From Melaminivora sp034675505 (GTDB taxonomy: Bacteria > Pseudomonadota > Gammaproteobacteria > Burkholderiales > Burkholderiaceae_C), in contig JAUCDD010000043.1 of assembly GCA_034675505.1 (NCBI GenBank), forward strand, positions 100,992-164,991: a stretch of 64,000 bases of DNA. The letters run 5' to 3'. This document shows positions 8,898 through 16,917 of the stretch, in pieces. A program made the translations under genes and the position numbers. Within the stretch, counting starts at the first letter, position 1. Every line of letters starts with the position of its first letter. The notes below the pieces were generated by a model. That model made no database searches and had not been told where the DNA came from. It saw nothing but the letters and a program-made list of their open reading frames with translations.

Positions 8898-10305
8898 ATG
8901 AGCGACATATCCGCCCCCCTTCCCACCGCCGCGCAGGCGCCCAAAATCGGCTTCGTCAGCCTGGGCTGCCCCAAGAACCTGACCGACTCCGAACTGATCC
9001 TGACCCAGCTCTCCGCCGAGGGCTACCAGACCTCCAAGACCTTCCAGGGCGCGGACCTGGTGATCGTCAACACCTGCGGCTTCATCGACGATGCCGTGCG
9101 GGAGAGCCTGGACACCATCGGCGAGGCGCTGGCCGAGAACGGCCGCGTCATCGTCACCGGCTGCCTGGGCGCCAAGGCTGGCAAGGACGGCAGCGGCACG
9201 CTGATCCAGGACGTACACCCCAGCGTACTGGCCGTGACCGGGCCGCACGCGGCACAAGAGGTGATGGACGCGGTACACCGCACGCTGCCCAAGCCGCACG
9301 ACCCCTTCCTCGACCTGGTGCCGGGCGCTATCGGCGAGGCCGGCATCAAGCTGACGCCGCGCCACTACGCCTACATGAAGATCAGCGAGGGCTGCAACCA
9401 CCGCTGCACCTTCTGCATCATCCCGTCCATGCGCGGCGACCTGGTGTCGCGGCCGATCGGCGATGTGCTGAAAGAGGCGCGCGCGCTGTTCGAGGGCGGC
9501 GTGAAGGAGCTGCTGGTGGTCAGCCAGGACACCTCGGCCTACGGCGTGGACGTGAAGTACCGCACGGGTTTTTGGGACGGCAAGCCGGTGCGCACCCGGC
9601 TGCTGGAGCTGGTGCAGGCGCTGGGCGAGCTGGCAAAGCCGTACGGCGCCTGGGTGCGGCTGCACTACGTCTATCCGTACCCCAGCGTGGACGAGATCGT
9701 CCCCCTGATGAGCGCCGGCCTGGTGCTGCCCTACCTGGACGTGCCGCTGCAGCACAGCCACCCCGACGTGCTGCGCCGCATGAAGCGCCCGGCCAGCGGC
9801 GAGCGCAACCTGGAGCGCATCCAGCGCTGGCGCGAGCAATGCCCCGAGCTGGTCGTGCGCAGCACCTTCATCGCCGGCTTCCCTGGCGAGACGGAGGAAG
9901 AATTCCAGCACCTGCTGGATTTCGTGCGCGAGGCGCAAATCGATCGCGCCGGCTGCTTTTGCCTACAGCGACGTGCCCGGCGCCGTGGCCAACAGCCTGC
10001 CCGGCATGTTGCCGATCGAGCTGCGCGAGGAGCGCCGCGCGCGCTTCATGGCGGTGGCCGAGGAGGTCTCCACCGCGCGCCTCGCGCAGCGCGTGGGCTC
10101 GACCATGCAGGTGCTGGTGGACAAGGCGGTGAGCCTGGGCAAGAAGGGCGGCCTGGGCCGCAGCTATGCCGATGCGCCGGAGATCGACGGCGTGGTGCAC
10201 CTGCAGCCGGTCGAGAAGGCCAGCAAGACCTACAAGAGCGGCGACTTCGTGCGCGCGCGCATCGTGGGCACGCAAGGGCATGACCTGGTGGGCGTGCCCG
10301 TTTGA
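8898..10305 (+). pseudogene. rimO: Ribosomal protein S12 methylthiotransferase RimO, frameshifted
   Basis: Radical-SAM enzyme that adds a methylthio group to Asp88/89 of ribosomal protein S12. The MTTase N-terminal domain (SLGCPKNLTDSE near residue 17), the SAM cluster motif CNHRCTFC (about 166-173) and a C-terminal TRAM domain are all encoded. The reading frame breaks at the T4 run 9957-9960. With one T fewer the protein reads GCFAYSDVPGAVANS and runs on to a normal end at 10305 (about 468 residues). As written, the frame runs out-of-family to 10283. A single extra T in an otherwise perfect gene suggests a consensus error; a real loss-of-function allele is possible. Confidence 0.9.
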
Positions 10306-10307
10306 AT

Positions 10308-10371
10308 GCTATTGAAAATGTAGCTACATGCCGTTGATTCACGCCGACTGAAGGCCAAAATGGCTTGAAAA
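10308..10371 (-). repeat. Dispersed repeat family A, copy 3
   Basis: Copy after rimO. On the minus strand it reads TTTTCAAGCC..., then GTCGGCG, CAACGGC and ATGTAGCTACATTTTCAATAGC. It shares the TTCAA end, the CGGCG core and the TAGCTA/ATAGC end with the other copies. Confidence 0.65.
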
Positions 10372-10387
10372 CGGCGCTGAGGGCACA

Positions 10388-10415
10388 AAAAAGGCTTCCC
10401 GAGGGAAGCCTTTTT
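10388..10415. terminator. Bidirectional rho-independent terminator (rimO / efp)
   Basis: Perfect hairpin: GGCTTCCC (10393-10400), 2-base loop, GGGAAGCC (10403-10410), flanked by A5 and T5. It serves rimO on the plus strand and efp on the minus strand, whose stop is 18 bases away. Confidence 0.92.
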
Positions 10416-10432
10416 GCTGGCGCCGCCGACGC

Positions 10433-10987
10433 TCAGACGCGCTTGCGGTACTCGCCCGTGCGGGTGTCGATTTCGATCTTGTCGCCCTGGGCCACGAACA
10501 GCGGCACCGGCACTTCGAAGCCGGTGGCGATCTTCGCGGGCTTGAGCACCTTGCCCGAGGTGTCGCCCTTGACGGCCGGCTCGGTCCAGGTGATCTCGCG
10601 CTCGACGCTGGTGGGCAGCTCGACCGAGATGGCCTTGCCGTCGTAGAACACCACTTCGGCGGTCATGCCGTCTTCCAGGAAGCTGATGGCGTCGCCCATG
10701 TTGGCGGCTTCGACTTCGTACTGGTTGTACTCGGTGTCCATCCAGACGTACATCGGGTCGGCGAAGTAGGAGTAGGTGCACTCCTTCTTGTCCAGCACCA
10801 CGTTGTCGATCTTGTCGTCGGCCTTGTAGACCAGCTCGGTGCCCATGTTGTTGAGCAGCCCCTTGAGCTTCATGCGCACGGTGGCGGCGCCGCGGCCGCC
10901 GCGGGCGTATTCGGTGCGCAGCACGATCATGGGGTCCTTGCCCTGCATGATGACGTTGCCGGCGCGGATTTCTTGAGCGAGTTTCAT
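10433..10987 (-). CDS. efp: Elongation factor P (EarP-type, Arg32)
   Basis: 184-residue translation factor that binds between the P and E sites and relieves stalling at polyproline. The modification loop reads YARGGRGAATV. Counting from the ATG at 10987, the last Arg of ARGGR is residue 32, the site rhamnosylated by EarP in EF-P of this type (E. coli-type EF-P has Lys34 instead). The earP gene lies directly upstream on the same strand, which supports the assignment. The 165-base gap to earP leaves room for an own promoter. It ends at the strong terminator at 10388-10415. Confidence 0.96.
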   Translation of the reverse strand: MKLAQEIRAGNVIMQGKDPMIVLRTEYARGGRGAATVRMKLKGLLNNMGTELVYKADDKIDNVVLDKKECTYSYFADPMYVWMDTEYNQYEVEAANMGDAISFLEDGMTAEVVFYDGKAISVELPTSVEREITWTEPAVKGDTSGKVLKPAKIATGFEVPVPLFVAQGDKIEIDTRTGEYRKRV

Positions 10988-11152
10988 GGCTTGGCCTGAT
11001 GGAGTGGAGGTTGGGCCGCTCGCACGAGGCGGGGCGAAACCGGCAGGCCTGCCTGGTCCACCCCGCAGCTTCGGGGTTAAGCGGCGGGGGCGCCGGCGGG
11101 TGCCGGCCCGGTGGGCAGGTGCCACGCCTGTCATGGCGCAAAACCTGCGATT

Positions 11153-12391
11153 CTAGCTTTTGTCCTGCACAAACCCCAGCAGTTGCGTCAACAAATCCGT
11201 TTGCCCGTAAAGGCGATCGCGCGCGGCCAGGATGCAGGCGCGCCACTCGGCCAGCACCGCCGGCGCCAGCGGCGCCAGCGTGTCGGCGGCTGCCAGGCCG
11301 TTCCACGCCAGGTGCGCGCGCCGCAGCGAGGGCGGGGCGGCCAGCCAGTCCAGGAAGGCGTGCAGCTTGGCGTGGTGGGCGCCGTCGTGCTGCGGGTAGA
11401 TCTGCCAGACCAGCGGCTGGCCGGCCCACAGCGCGCGCACCAGCGAGTCCTCGCCGCGCACGAAGTTCAGGTCGCAGGCCCACAGCAGCTCGTCGAATGC
11501 CGGCTGGGGGCAGGGTTGCAGGTATGAAATTGATAGCGAGATGCCGTTGATTGGCGCCGGCTGGGGGCTTGTTTCATTCAAAAATGGTGCTGGTGGCGCT
11601 GCCCATGGCTCCCGCATCGTGGCCCCCGCGTCCATATCGGCCATGCCCGCCAGCGCCGCGCGCAGCGCAGCCGCCGCGCGGCCGGGCGTGGCAAGCAGGT
11701 GCGCGCCGGGCTGCGCCTGCAGCTGCCGCAGCAGCTGCGCCAGCGCCGGCGGCTCGTAGCAAAACAGGCTCGCCGCCAGCGCCCCCGGCGCAATGCCGCG
11801 CCGGGCGCGCCAGGCGCTGCGGTCGAACGCCGCCTGGCGCGCGGGCAAATCCGGCTCGCGCAGCAGCCCGCCCGTCGCCGGCGTAAAGCCAGGGTAGAAG
11901 AACCAGCGCGTGAGCCCCGCGCCCGGCCCGCTGGCCAGGGGCGAGGGCAGGGCGTGGCAGCGCTCCACATAGCCTTCGGCCGACAGGTATTCCAGGTTGA
12001 CCCATACCGGCGCGCGGCCGCGCGCGCGCGCCGCCTGGGCGACGGTGGCGACGAAGGGCGCGGGAATCTCGCAGCCGAAGGCCTCCACCACCACGTCACC
12101 CGGGCCGCCCTCGGGCGCCTGCTGCGGCCAGGGCAGCACCTGCACGCCGGCCGCGCCCTGCGGCGCCATCCAGGCCAGGGCGCTGGCGTCGTCCGTCCAC
12201 AGGCGCACCTGCGCGCCGCGCGCAGCCAGGTCGGCTGCCAGCCGCCAGCACACGCCGATGTCGCCGAAGTTGTCGATCACCTGGCAAAAAATGTCCCAGT
12301 GCAGCGCGGCCGGCGGGGCGGACGGGCCGGCCCGGTGGGCGGGCGCGGCGTGGATGGGCATGGTGGGGGCGGGCGCGGCGTGGGCAGGCAT
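11153..12391 (-). CDS. earP: EF-P arginine rhamnosyltransferase EarP
   Basis: About 412-residue GT-B glycosyltransferase that moves rhamnose from dTDP-rhamnose to Arg32 of EF-P. The family's N-terminal motif DNFGDIGVCWRLA is present, as is the C-terminal FVRGEDSLVRALWAGQP motif of the nucleotide-sugar site. The start is ambiguous: ATG at 12391 or ATG at 12361, since the first ~28 residues are Ala/Pro low complexity. Residues near 265-290 (11523-11580) are encoded by an in-frame copy of repeat family A in the linker before the donor-binding motif. No stop or shift results, so the enzyme is probably active. Confidence 0.93.
   Translation of the reverse strand: MPAHAAPAPTMPIHAAPAHRAGPSAPPAALHWDIFCQVIDNFGDIGVCWRLAADLAARGAQVRLWTDDASALAWMAPQGAAGVQVLPWPQQAPEGGPGDVVVEAFGCEIPAPFVATVAQAARARGRAPVWVNLEYLSAEGYVERCHALPSPLASGPGAGLTRWFFYPGFTPATGGLLREPDLPARQAAFDRSAWRARRGIAPGALAASLFCYEPPALAQLLRQLQAQPGAHLLATPGRAAAALRAALAGMADMDAGATMREPWAAPPAPFLNETSPQPAPINGISLSISYLQPCPQPAFDELLWACDLNFVRGEDSLVRALWAGQPLVWQIYPQHDGAHHAKLHAFLDWLAAPPSLRRAHLAWNGLAAADTLAPLAPAVLAEWRACILAARDRLYGQTDLLTQLLGFVQDKS
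11523..11580 (-). repeat. Dispersed repeat family A, copy 4 (inside earP)
   Basis: Reverse complement reads TGAAACAAGC, then AGCCGGCGCCAATCAACGGC and CTCGCTATCAATTTCATA. It lines up with the copy at 908 element by element. It is translated in frame as part of EarP. Confidence 0.65.
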
Positions 12392-12462
12392 GGCGGCGCG
12401 ATTATCGGCACGCGTGGCAAGATGCCGCGCCAACGCAGCCCACGACGGACGAGAGACAGCAC

Positions 12463-13692
12463 ATGGAACAAGCAACGCCAGCGCGGGCCCCGGCCGGCAT
12501 CCCGCAGGACGCCCTGGCCGGCGTGCGGGTGGTCGAGATGGGGCAGCTGATCGCCGGGCCGTTTTGCGGCAAGACGCTGGGCGACTTCGGCGCCGAGGTC
12601 GTCAAGATCGAGGCCACGGGCGAGGGCGACCCGCTGCGCAAGTGGCGCCTGCTGCAGGATGGCACGTCCGTGTGGTGGCAGGTGCAGTCGCGCAACAAGA
12701 AGTCCGTCGCGCTCGATTTGCGGCAGGAGGAAGGCCAGGACATCGCCCGCCGCCTGATCGCCGAGGCCGACGTGCTGATCGAGAACTTCCGCCCCGGCAC
12801 GCTGGAGGGCTGGGGCATGGCGCCCGAGGCGCTGCAGGCGTTGAACCCGGGGCTGATCATCCTGCGCATCTCGGGCTACGGCCAGACCGGGCCGTACCGC
12901 GACCTGCCGGGCTTCGGCGTGATCGGCGAGGCCATGGGCGGGCTGCGGCATCTCACGGCCGAGCCCGGGCGCGTGCCGGTGCGCGTGGGCGTGTCCATCG
13001 GCGACACGCTGGCGGCGCTGCACGGCGCCATCGGCGTGCTGCTGGCGCTGTACCACCGCCGCGCGCACGGCGGCGCCGGCCAGGTGATCGACGTGGCGCT
13101 GCACGAGGCGGTGTTCAACTGCATGGAGAGCCTGATCCCCGAGTACAGCGCCTTCGGCGCGGTGCGCGAGCCGGCCGGCAGCGCGCTGCCGGGCATCGCG
13201 CCCAGCAATGCCTACCCATGCCAGGACGGCTGGGTGCTGGTGGCGGGCAATGGCGACAGCATCTTCAAGCGCTTGATGCAGGCCATCGGCCGCGCCGACC
13301 TGGCCACCGACCCGCAGCTGGCGGACAACACCGGCCGCGTGGCGCGCGTGGCCGAGATCGACGCCGCCATCGCCGGCTGGACCGGCGCGCGCGCCGTGGC
13401 CGAGGTGGTGCAGCAGCTGGCGGCGGCGCGCGTGCCGGCCGGCAAGGTCTATACCGCGCGCGACATCGCCGAGGACCCGCACTACCGCGCGCGCGACATG
13501 CTGCTCGCCCAGCGCACGCGGGACGGCCGCGAGCTGCTGGTGCCGGGCATCGTGCCCAAGCTCTCGGGCACGCCCGGGCGCATCCGCGCCAGCGCCCCGC
13601 GCCTGGGCGAGGACACCGAGGCCGTGCTGGCCGAGGCGGGCCTGACGCAGCAGCAGGTCGCGCTGCTGCGCAGCCGGGGCGTGATTCAGTGA
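12463..13692 (+). CDS. CaiB/BaiF family CoA transferase
   Basis: 409-residue family III CoA transferase that moves CoA between an acyl-CoA and a free carboxylic acid. The N-terminal signature VVEMGQLIAGPFCGKTLGDF is near residue 23, and the catalytic Asp lies in VSIGDTLAALHG near residue 180. A C-terminal wrap-around segment completes the interlocked-ring dimer fold. It is divergent from earP; the next gene, uvrC, is functionally unrelated. Specific acyl substrates cannot be predicted. The ATG at 12463 fits the usual family length of about 400. Confidence 0.88.
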   Translation: MEQATPARAPAGIPQDALAGVRVVEMGQLIAGPFCGKTLGDFGAEVVKIEATGEGDPLRKWRLLQDGTSVWWQVQSRNKKSVALDLRQEEGQDIARRLIAEADVLIENFRPGTLEGWGMAPEALQALNPGLIILRISGYGQTGPYRDLPGFGVIGEAMGGLRHLTAEPGRVPVRVGVSIGDTLAALHGAIGVLLALYHRRAHGGAGQVIDVALHEAVFNCMESLIPEYSAFGAVREPAGSALPGIAPSNAYPCQDGWVLVAGNGDSIFKRLMQAIGRADLATDPQLADNTGRVARVAEIDAAIAGWTGARAVAEVVQQLAAARVPAGKVYTARDIAEDPHYRARDMLLAQRTRDGRELLVPGIVPKLSGTPGRIRASAPRLGEDTEAVLAEAGLTQQQVALLRSRGVIQ

Positions 13693-13755
13693 ATTGGGGC
13701 CGGATGGGCCGCTTGCCGGCGTCCCTGGCCGGGGTGTAGCTATTTATCTGATAGC
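13691..13755 (+). repeat. Dispersed repeat family A, copy 5
   Basis: GAATTGGGG start, core CTTGCCGGCGTCC, end TGTAGCTATTTATCTGATAGC. It begins just before the stop region of the CoA transferase gene ends and stops 36 bases before uvrC. Confidence 0.7.
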
Positions 13756-13791
13756 GCGGCGGGGCATCGCCGCTGCGCCCACAATAGCGCG

Positions 13792-15747
13792 ATGACCCGT
13801 GCTGCCCACTCCGACGAACTGCTGGCCCAGGTGGCGGCGCTGCCGCCGCTGCCGGGCGTGTACCGCTACTTCGACGAGGCCGGCGCGCTGCTGTACGTGG
13901 GCAAGGCGCGCAACCTGAAAAAGCGCGTTTCCAGCTACTTCACCAAGCAGCACGGCGGCACGCGCATCGGCCACATGGTGGGCCGGATCGCGCGGCTGGA
14001 GACCACCGTGGTGCGCTCCGAGGCCGAGGCGCTGCTGCTGGAGAACAACCTCATCAAGTCGCTGCAGCCCAAGTACAACATCCTGTTTCGCGACGACAAG
14101 AGCTACCCCTACCTGAAGATCACCGGCGTGGCGGGCAAGGACGGCACCGGCGACGCGCCCGGCCAGCGCTATCCGCGCATGGCCTACTACCGCGGCAGCA
14201 CCGACAAGCGCCACCGCTACTTCGGCCCCTACCCGGGCGCATGGGCGGTCAAGGAAACCATCCAGCTGCTGCAGAAGGTGTTTCGCCTGCGCACCTGCGA
14301 GGACACGGTGTTCGCCAACCGCACGCGCCCCTGCCTGCTCTACCAGATCAAGCGCTGCTCGGCGCCGTGCGTGGGGCTGGTGTCGCCCGAGGCCTACGCC
14401 GGCGACGTCGCCAGCGCCGAGGCCCTGCTGCGCGGCGAGACGCAGGAACTGCTGGCGCAGCTGGAGGCGCGCATGCTGGATTATTCGCAGCACCTCCTGT
14501 TCGAGCAGGCGGCCGAGGTGCGCAACCAGATCACGGCGCTGTCGCGCGTGCTGCACCAGCAGGCCATCGAGACGGTGAGCGACAAGGACGTGGACATCCT
14601 GGCCGTGCGCGTGCAGGGCGGGCGCGCCTGCGTCAACCTGGCCATGGTGCGCGGCGGGCGCCACCTGGGCGACCGGGCGTACTTCCCGGTACACGTGGAG
14701 GAGGCCGCAGGCATCTACCACGCCGAGGACGAAGCGCCGGCGCAAGGCGGCGACGCGCACGACGTGGCCGCGCAGGTGCTGGAGGCCTTCATCGCCCAGC
14801 ACTACCTGGGCGTGCCGGTGCCGCCCACGCTGATCGTGAGCGAGCCGGTGCACCCCGAACTGCTGGCCGCGCTGTCGCAGCAAAGCGGCGTGCGCATCAC
14901 GGCGGTGCAGCAGCCGCGCGAGCAGCGCCGCGCCTGGCTGGACATGGCGCAGCAGAACGCGCAAATCCAGCTCGCCCGCCTGCTGGCCGAGGAGGGCTCG
15001 CAGCAGGCGCGCACGCGCGCGCTGGCCGAGGTGCTGGACCTGGACATGGAGAACCTGGAGAGCCTCACCATCGAGTGCTTCGACATCTCGCACACCTCGG
15101 GCGAGGCGACGCAGGCGTCGTGCGTGGTGTTCCACCACCACAAGATGCAAAACAGCGAGTACCGCCGCTACAAGGTCGAGGGCATCACGCCCGGCGACGA
15201 CTACGCCGCCATGCGCCAGGTGCTCACCCGGCGCTACTCGCACGTGGCCGAGGCGCAGCGCGAGGCCGGCGGCGCCGAGATCAGCAACCGCCAGGCGCGC
15301 CTGCCCGACCTGGTGCTGGTCGATGGCGGCAAGGGCCAGGTCAGCATGGCGCGCGAGGTGTTCACCGCCCTGGGGCTGGACATCGCGCGCATCGTCGGCG
15401 TCGAGAAGGGCGAGGGTCGCAAGGTCGGGCTGGAGGAGCTGGTGTTCGCCGACGGCCGGCCCAAGATCTTCCTTGGGCGCGACTCGGCGGCGCTGATGCT
15501 GGTGGCGCAGATCCGCGACGAGGCGCACCGCTTCGCCATCACCGGCATGCGCGCGGCGCGCGCCCGGGTGCGCGTGGGCGGCGGGCGGCTGGAGGAGATC
15601 CCCGGCGTCGGCCCCAAGAAGCGCGCCAGGCTGCTGCAGCGCTTTGGCGGCGTGCGCGGCGTACAGGACGCGAGCGTGCAGGACCTGATGCTGGTGGAGG
15701 GCATCTCCAAGGCGCTGGCCGAGGACATCTACCGCGCGCTGCGCTGA
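13792..15747 (+). CDS. uvrC: Excinuclease ABC subunit C
   Basis: 651-residue UvrC, which makes both incisions in nucleotide excision repair after UvrA/UvrB recognise damage. In order: GIY-YIG nuclease domain for the 3' cut (LPGVYRYFDEAGALLYVGKA, residues about 17-36), Cys-rich region (CLLYQIKRCSAPCVG), UVR motif that contacts UvrB (about 220-255), RNase H-like endonuclease domain for the 5' cut (LVLVDGGKGQ), and a C-terminal double helix-hairpin-helix (IPGVGPKKRARLL, then GISKALAEDIY). The length is typical. pgsA follows after 36 bases, as in many proteobacteria. Confidence 0.97.
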   Translation: MTRAAHSDELLAQVAALPPLPGVYRYFDEAGALLYVGKARNLKKRVSSYFTKQHGGTRIGHMVGRIARLETTVVRSEAEALLLENNLIKSLQPKYNILFRDDKSYPYLKITGVAGKDGTGDAPGQRYPRMAYYRGSTDKRHRYFGPYPGAWAVKETIQLLQKVFRLRTCEDTVFANRTRPCLLYQIKRCSAPCVGLVSPEAYAGDVASAEALLRGETQELLAQLEARMLDYSQHLLFEQAAEVRNQITALSRVLHQQAIETVSDKDVDILAVRVQGGRACVNLAMVRGGRHLGDRAYFPVHVEEAAGIYHAEDEAPAQGGDAHDVAAQVLEAFIAQHYLGVPVPPTLIVSEPVHPELLAALSQQSGVRITAVQQPREQRRAWLDMAQQNAQIQLARLLAEEGSQQARTRALAEVLDLDMENLESLTIECFDISHTSGEATQASCVVFHHHKMQNSEYRRYKVEGITPGDDYAAMRQVLTRRYSHVAEAQREAGGAEISNRQARLPDLVLVDGGKGQVSMAREVFTALGLDIARIVGVEKGEGRKVGLEELVFADGRPKIFLGRDSAALMLVAQIRDEAHRFAITGMRAARARVRVGGGRLEEIPGVGPKKRARLLQRFGGVRGVQDASVQDLMLVEGISKALAEDIYRALR

Positions 15748-15783
15748 CATTCGAGTCAAAGGCCCATGCCACAATCGCGCCCC

Positions 15784-16350
15784 ATGTTTCTCACCATCCC
15801 CACCCTGATGACGTGGACGCGCATCGTCGCCATTCCGCTGATCGTGGGGGTGTTCTACCTGCCGCTGGCGCCCGAGATGCGCAACCTGGTGGCCACCGTG
15901 ATGTTCATGGTGTTCGCGGCCACCGACTGGCTGGACGGCTTCCTGGCGCGCAAGCTCAACCAGACCTCGGCCTTCGGTGCCTTCCTTGACCCGGTGGCCG
16001 ACAAATTCCTGGTCTGCGCGTCGCTGCTGGTGCTGGTGCACCTGCAGCGCGCCGATGTGTTCGTCGGCCTGATCATCATCGGCCGCGAGATCGCCATCAG
16101 CGCGCTGCGCGAGTGGATGGCGCAGATCGGCGCCAGCAGGAGCGTGGCGGTGCACATGCTGGGCAAGCTCAAGACCACGGTGCAGATGGTGGCCATCCCG
16201 TTCCTGCTGTATGACGGGCGCGTGCTGGGCGTGGACACCGGCGTCTGGGGCACCGGCCTGATCTGGCTGGCGGCGGTGCTCACCGTGTGGTCGATGGCGT
16301 ACTACCTGCAAAAGGCCTTGCCCGAGATCCGCGCGCGCGTGGCGCGCTGA
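15784..16350 (+). CDS. pgsA: CDP-diacylglycerol-glycerol-3-phosphate 3-phosphatidyltransferase
   Basis: 188-residue inner-membrane enzyme that makes phosphatidylglycerol phosphate from CDP-diacylglycerol and glycerol-3-phosphate. The CDP-alcohol phosphotransferase signature is complete: DWLDGFLAR, then GAFLDPVADK, giving the D-x2-DG-x2-AR-x8-G-x3-D-x3-D pattern near residues 48-70. Several hydrophobic helices are present. I use the ATG at 15784; an upstream in-frame ATG at 15766 adds six atypical residues. The uvrC-pgsA order is conserved in proteobacteria. Confidence 0.95.
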   Translation: MFLTIPTLMTWTRIVAIPLIVGVFYLPLAPEMRNLVATVMFMVFAATDWLDGFLARKLNQTSAFGAFLDPVADKFLVCASLLVLVHLQRADVFVGLIIIGREIAISALREWMAQIGASRSVAVHMLGKLKTTVQMVAIPFLLYDGRVLGVDTGVWGTGLIWLAAVLTVWSMAYYLQKALPEIRARVAR

Positions 16351-16470
16351 GCGGCCGGCCAGGGCCGTTGCGCCTGCGCAATCGCGCCAGGCCTGGAAGA
16401 CCGGGCAATTGCGTCTAGAATTTGTAGTTCCGCGCCATGCATCCACCGTCCACGCGAGAGGGCTTTTTTT

Positions 16471-16743
16471 GTGAACAAGACCGAATTGATCGAGCACATC
16501 GCCACCAACGCCGACATCTCCAAGGCCGCAGCCACGCGCGCGCTGGAGTCCACGATCGACGCGGTCAAGAAAACCTTGAAAAAAGGCGGCACGGTCTCGC
16601 TGGTGGGTTTCGGCACCTTCGCCGTGGGACGGCGCGCAGCGCGCACCGGCCGCAATCCGCGCACCGGCGACACCATTAAAATCAAGGCTGCTAAAGTGCC
16701 GAAGTTTCGTCCGGGCAAGGCCTTGAAGGATGCCCTGAACTGA
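16471..16743 (+). CDS. hupB: DNA-binding protein HU
   Basis: 90-residue nucleoid protein of the HU/IHF family, which bends and compacts DNA as a dimer. The signature GFGTFAVGRRAARTGRNP spans residues about 46-63 and includes the DNA-clasping arm. The start is a GTG at 16471, preceded by a GAGAGGG ribosome site. A tRNA-Val gene follows 18 bases after the stop, and then ppiD, the gene that also follows hupB in E. coli. Confidence 0.95.
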   Translation: MNKTELIEHIATNADISKAAATRALESTIDAVKKTLKKGGTVSLVGFGTFAVGRRAARTGRNPRTGDTIKIKAAKVPKFRPGKALKDALN

Positions 16744-16761
16744 CCGAAGAAGATTGAAGGG

Positions 16762-16837
16762 GGGTGCTTAGCTCAGTTGGTAGAGCGGCGCCCTTACAAG
16801 GCGTAGGTCGGCGGTTCGAGCCCGTCAGCACCCACCA
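16762..16837 (+). tRNA. tRNA-Val (anticodon TAC)
   Basis: 76-base cloverleaf. The acceptor GGGTGCT (16762-16768) pairs with AGCACCC (16827-16833), followed by A and encoded CCA. The D arm contains AGCTCAGTTGGTAGAG and the T arm GGTTCGAGCC. The anticodon loop CTTACAA gives TAC, decoding GTA/GTG-type Val codons. Confidence 0.97.
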
Positions 16838-16860
16838 CCCCCACCCTGGCTCCAATCGAC

Positions 16861-16888
16861 AAGGCGAACGCGAGTTCGCCTTTTCTTT
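16861..16888 (+). terminator. Rho-independent terminator after tRNA-Val
   Basis: Hairpin GGCGAAC (16863-16869), loop GCGA, GTTCGCC (16874-16880), then TTTTCTTTT. It ends the hupB/tRNA-Val transcript 30 bases before ppiD. Confidence 0.88.
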
Positions 16889-16917
16889 TGTCTCCGCCGT
16901 TGAAAGCCTGACCGACC

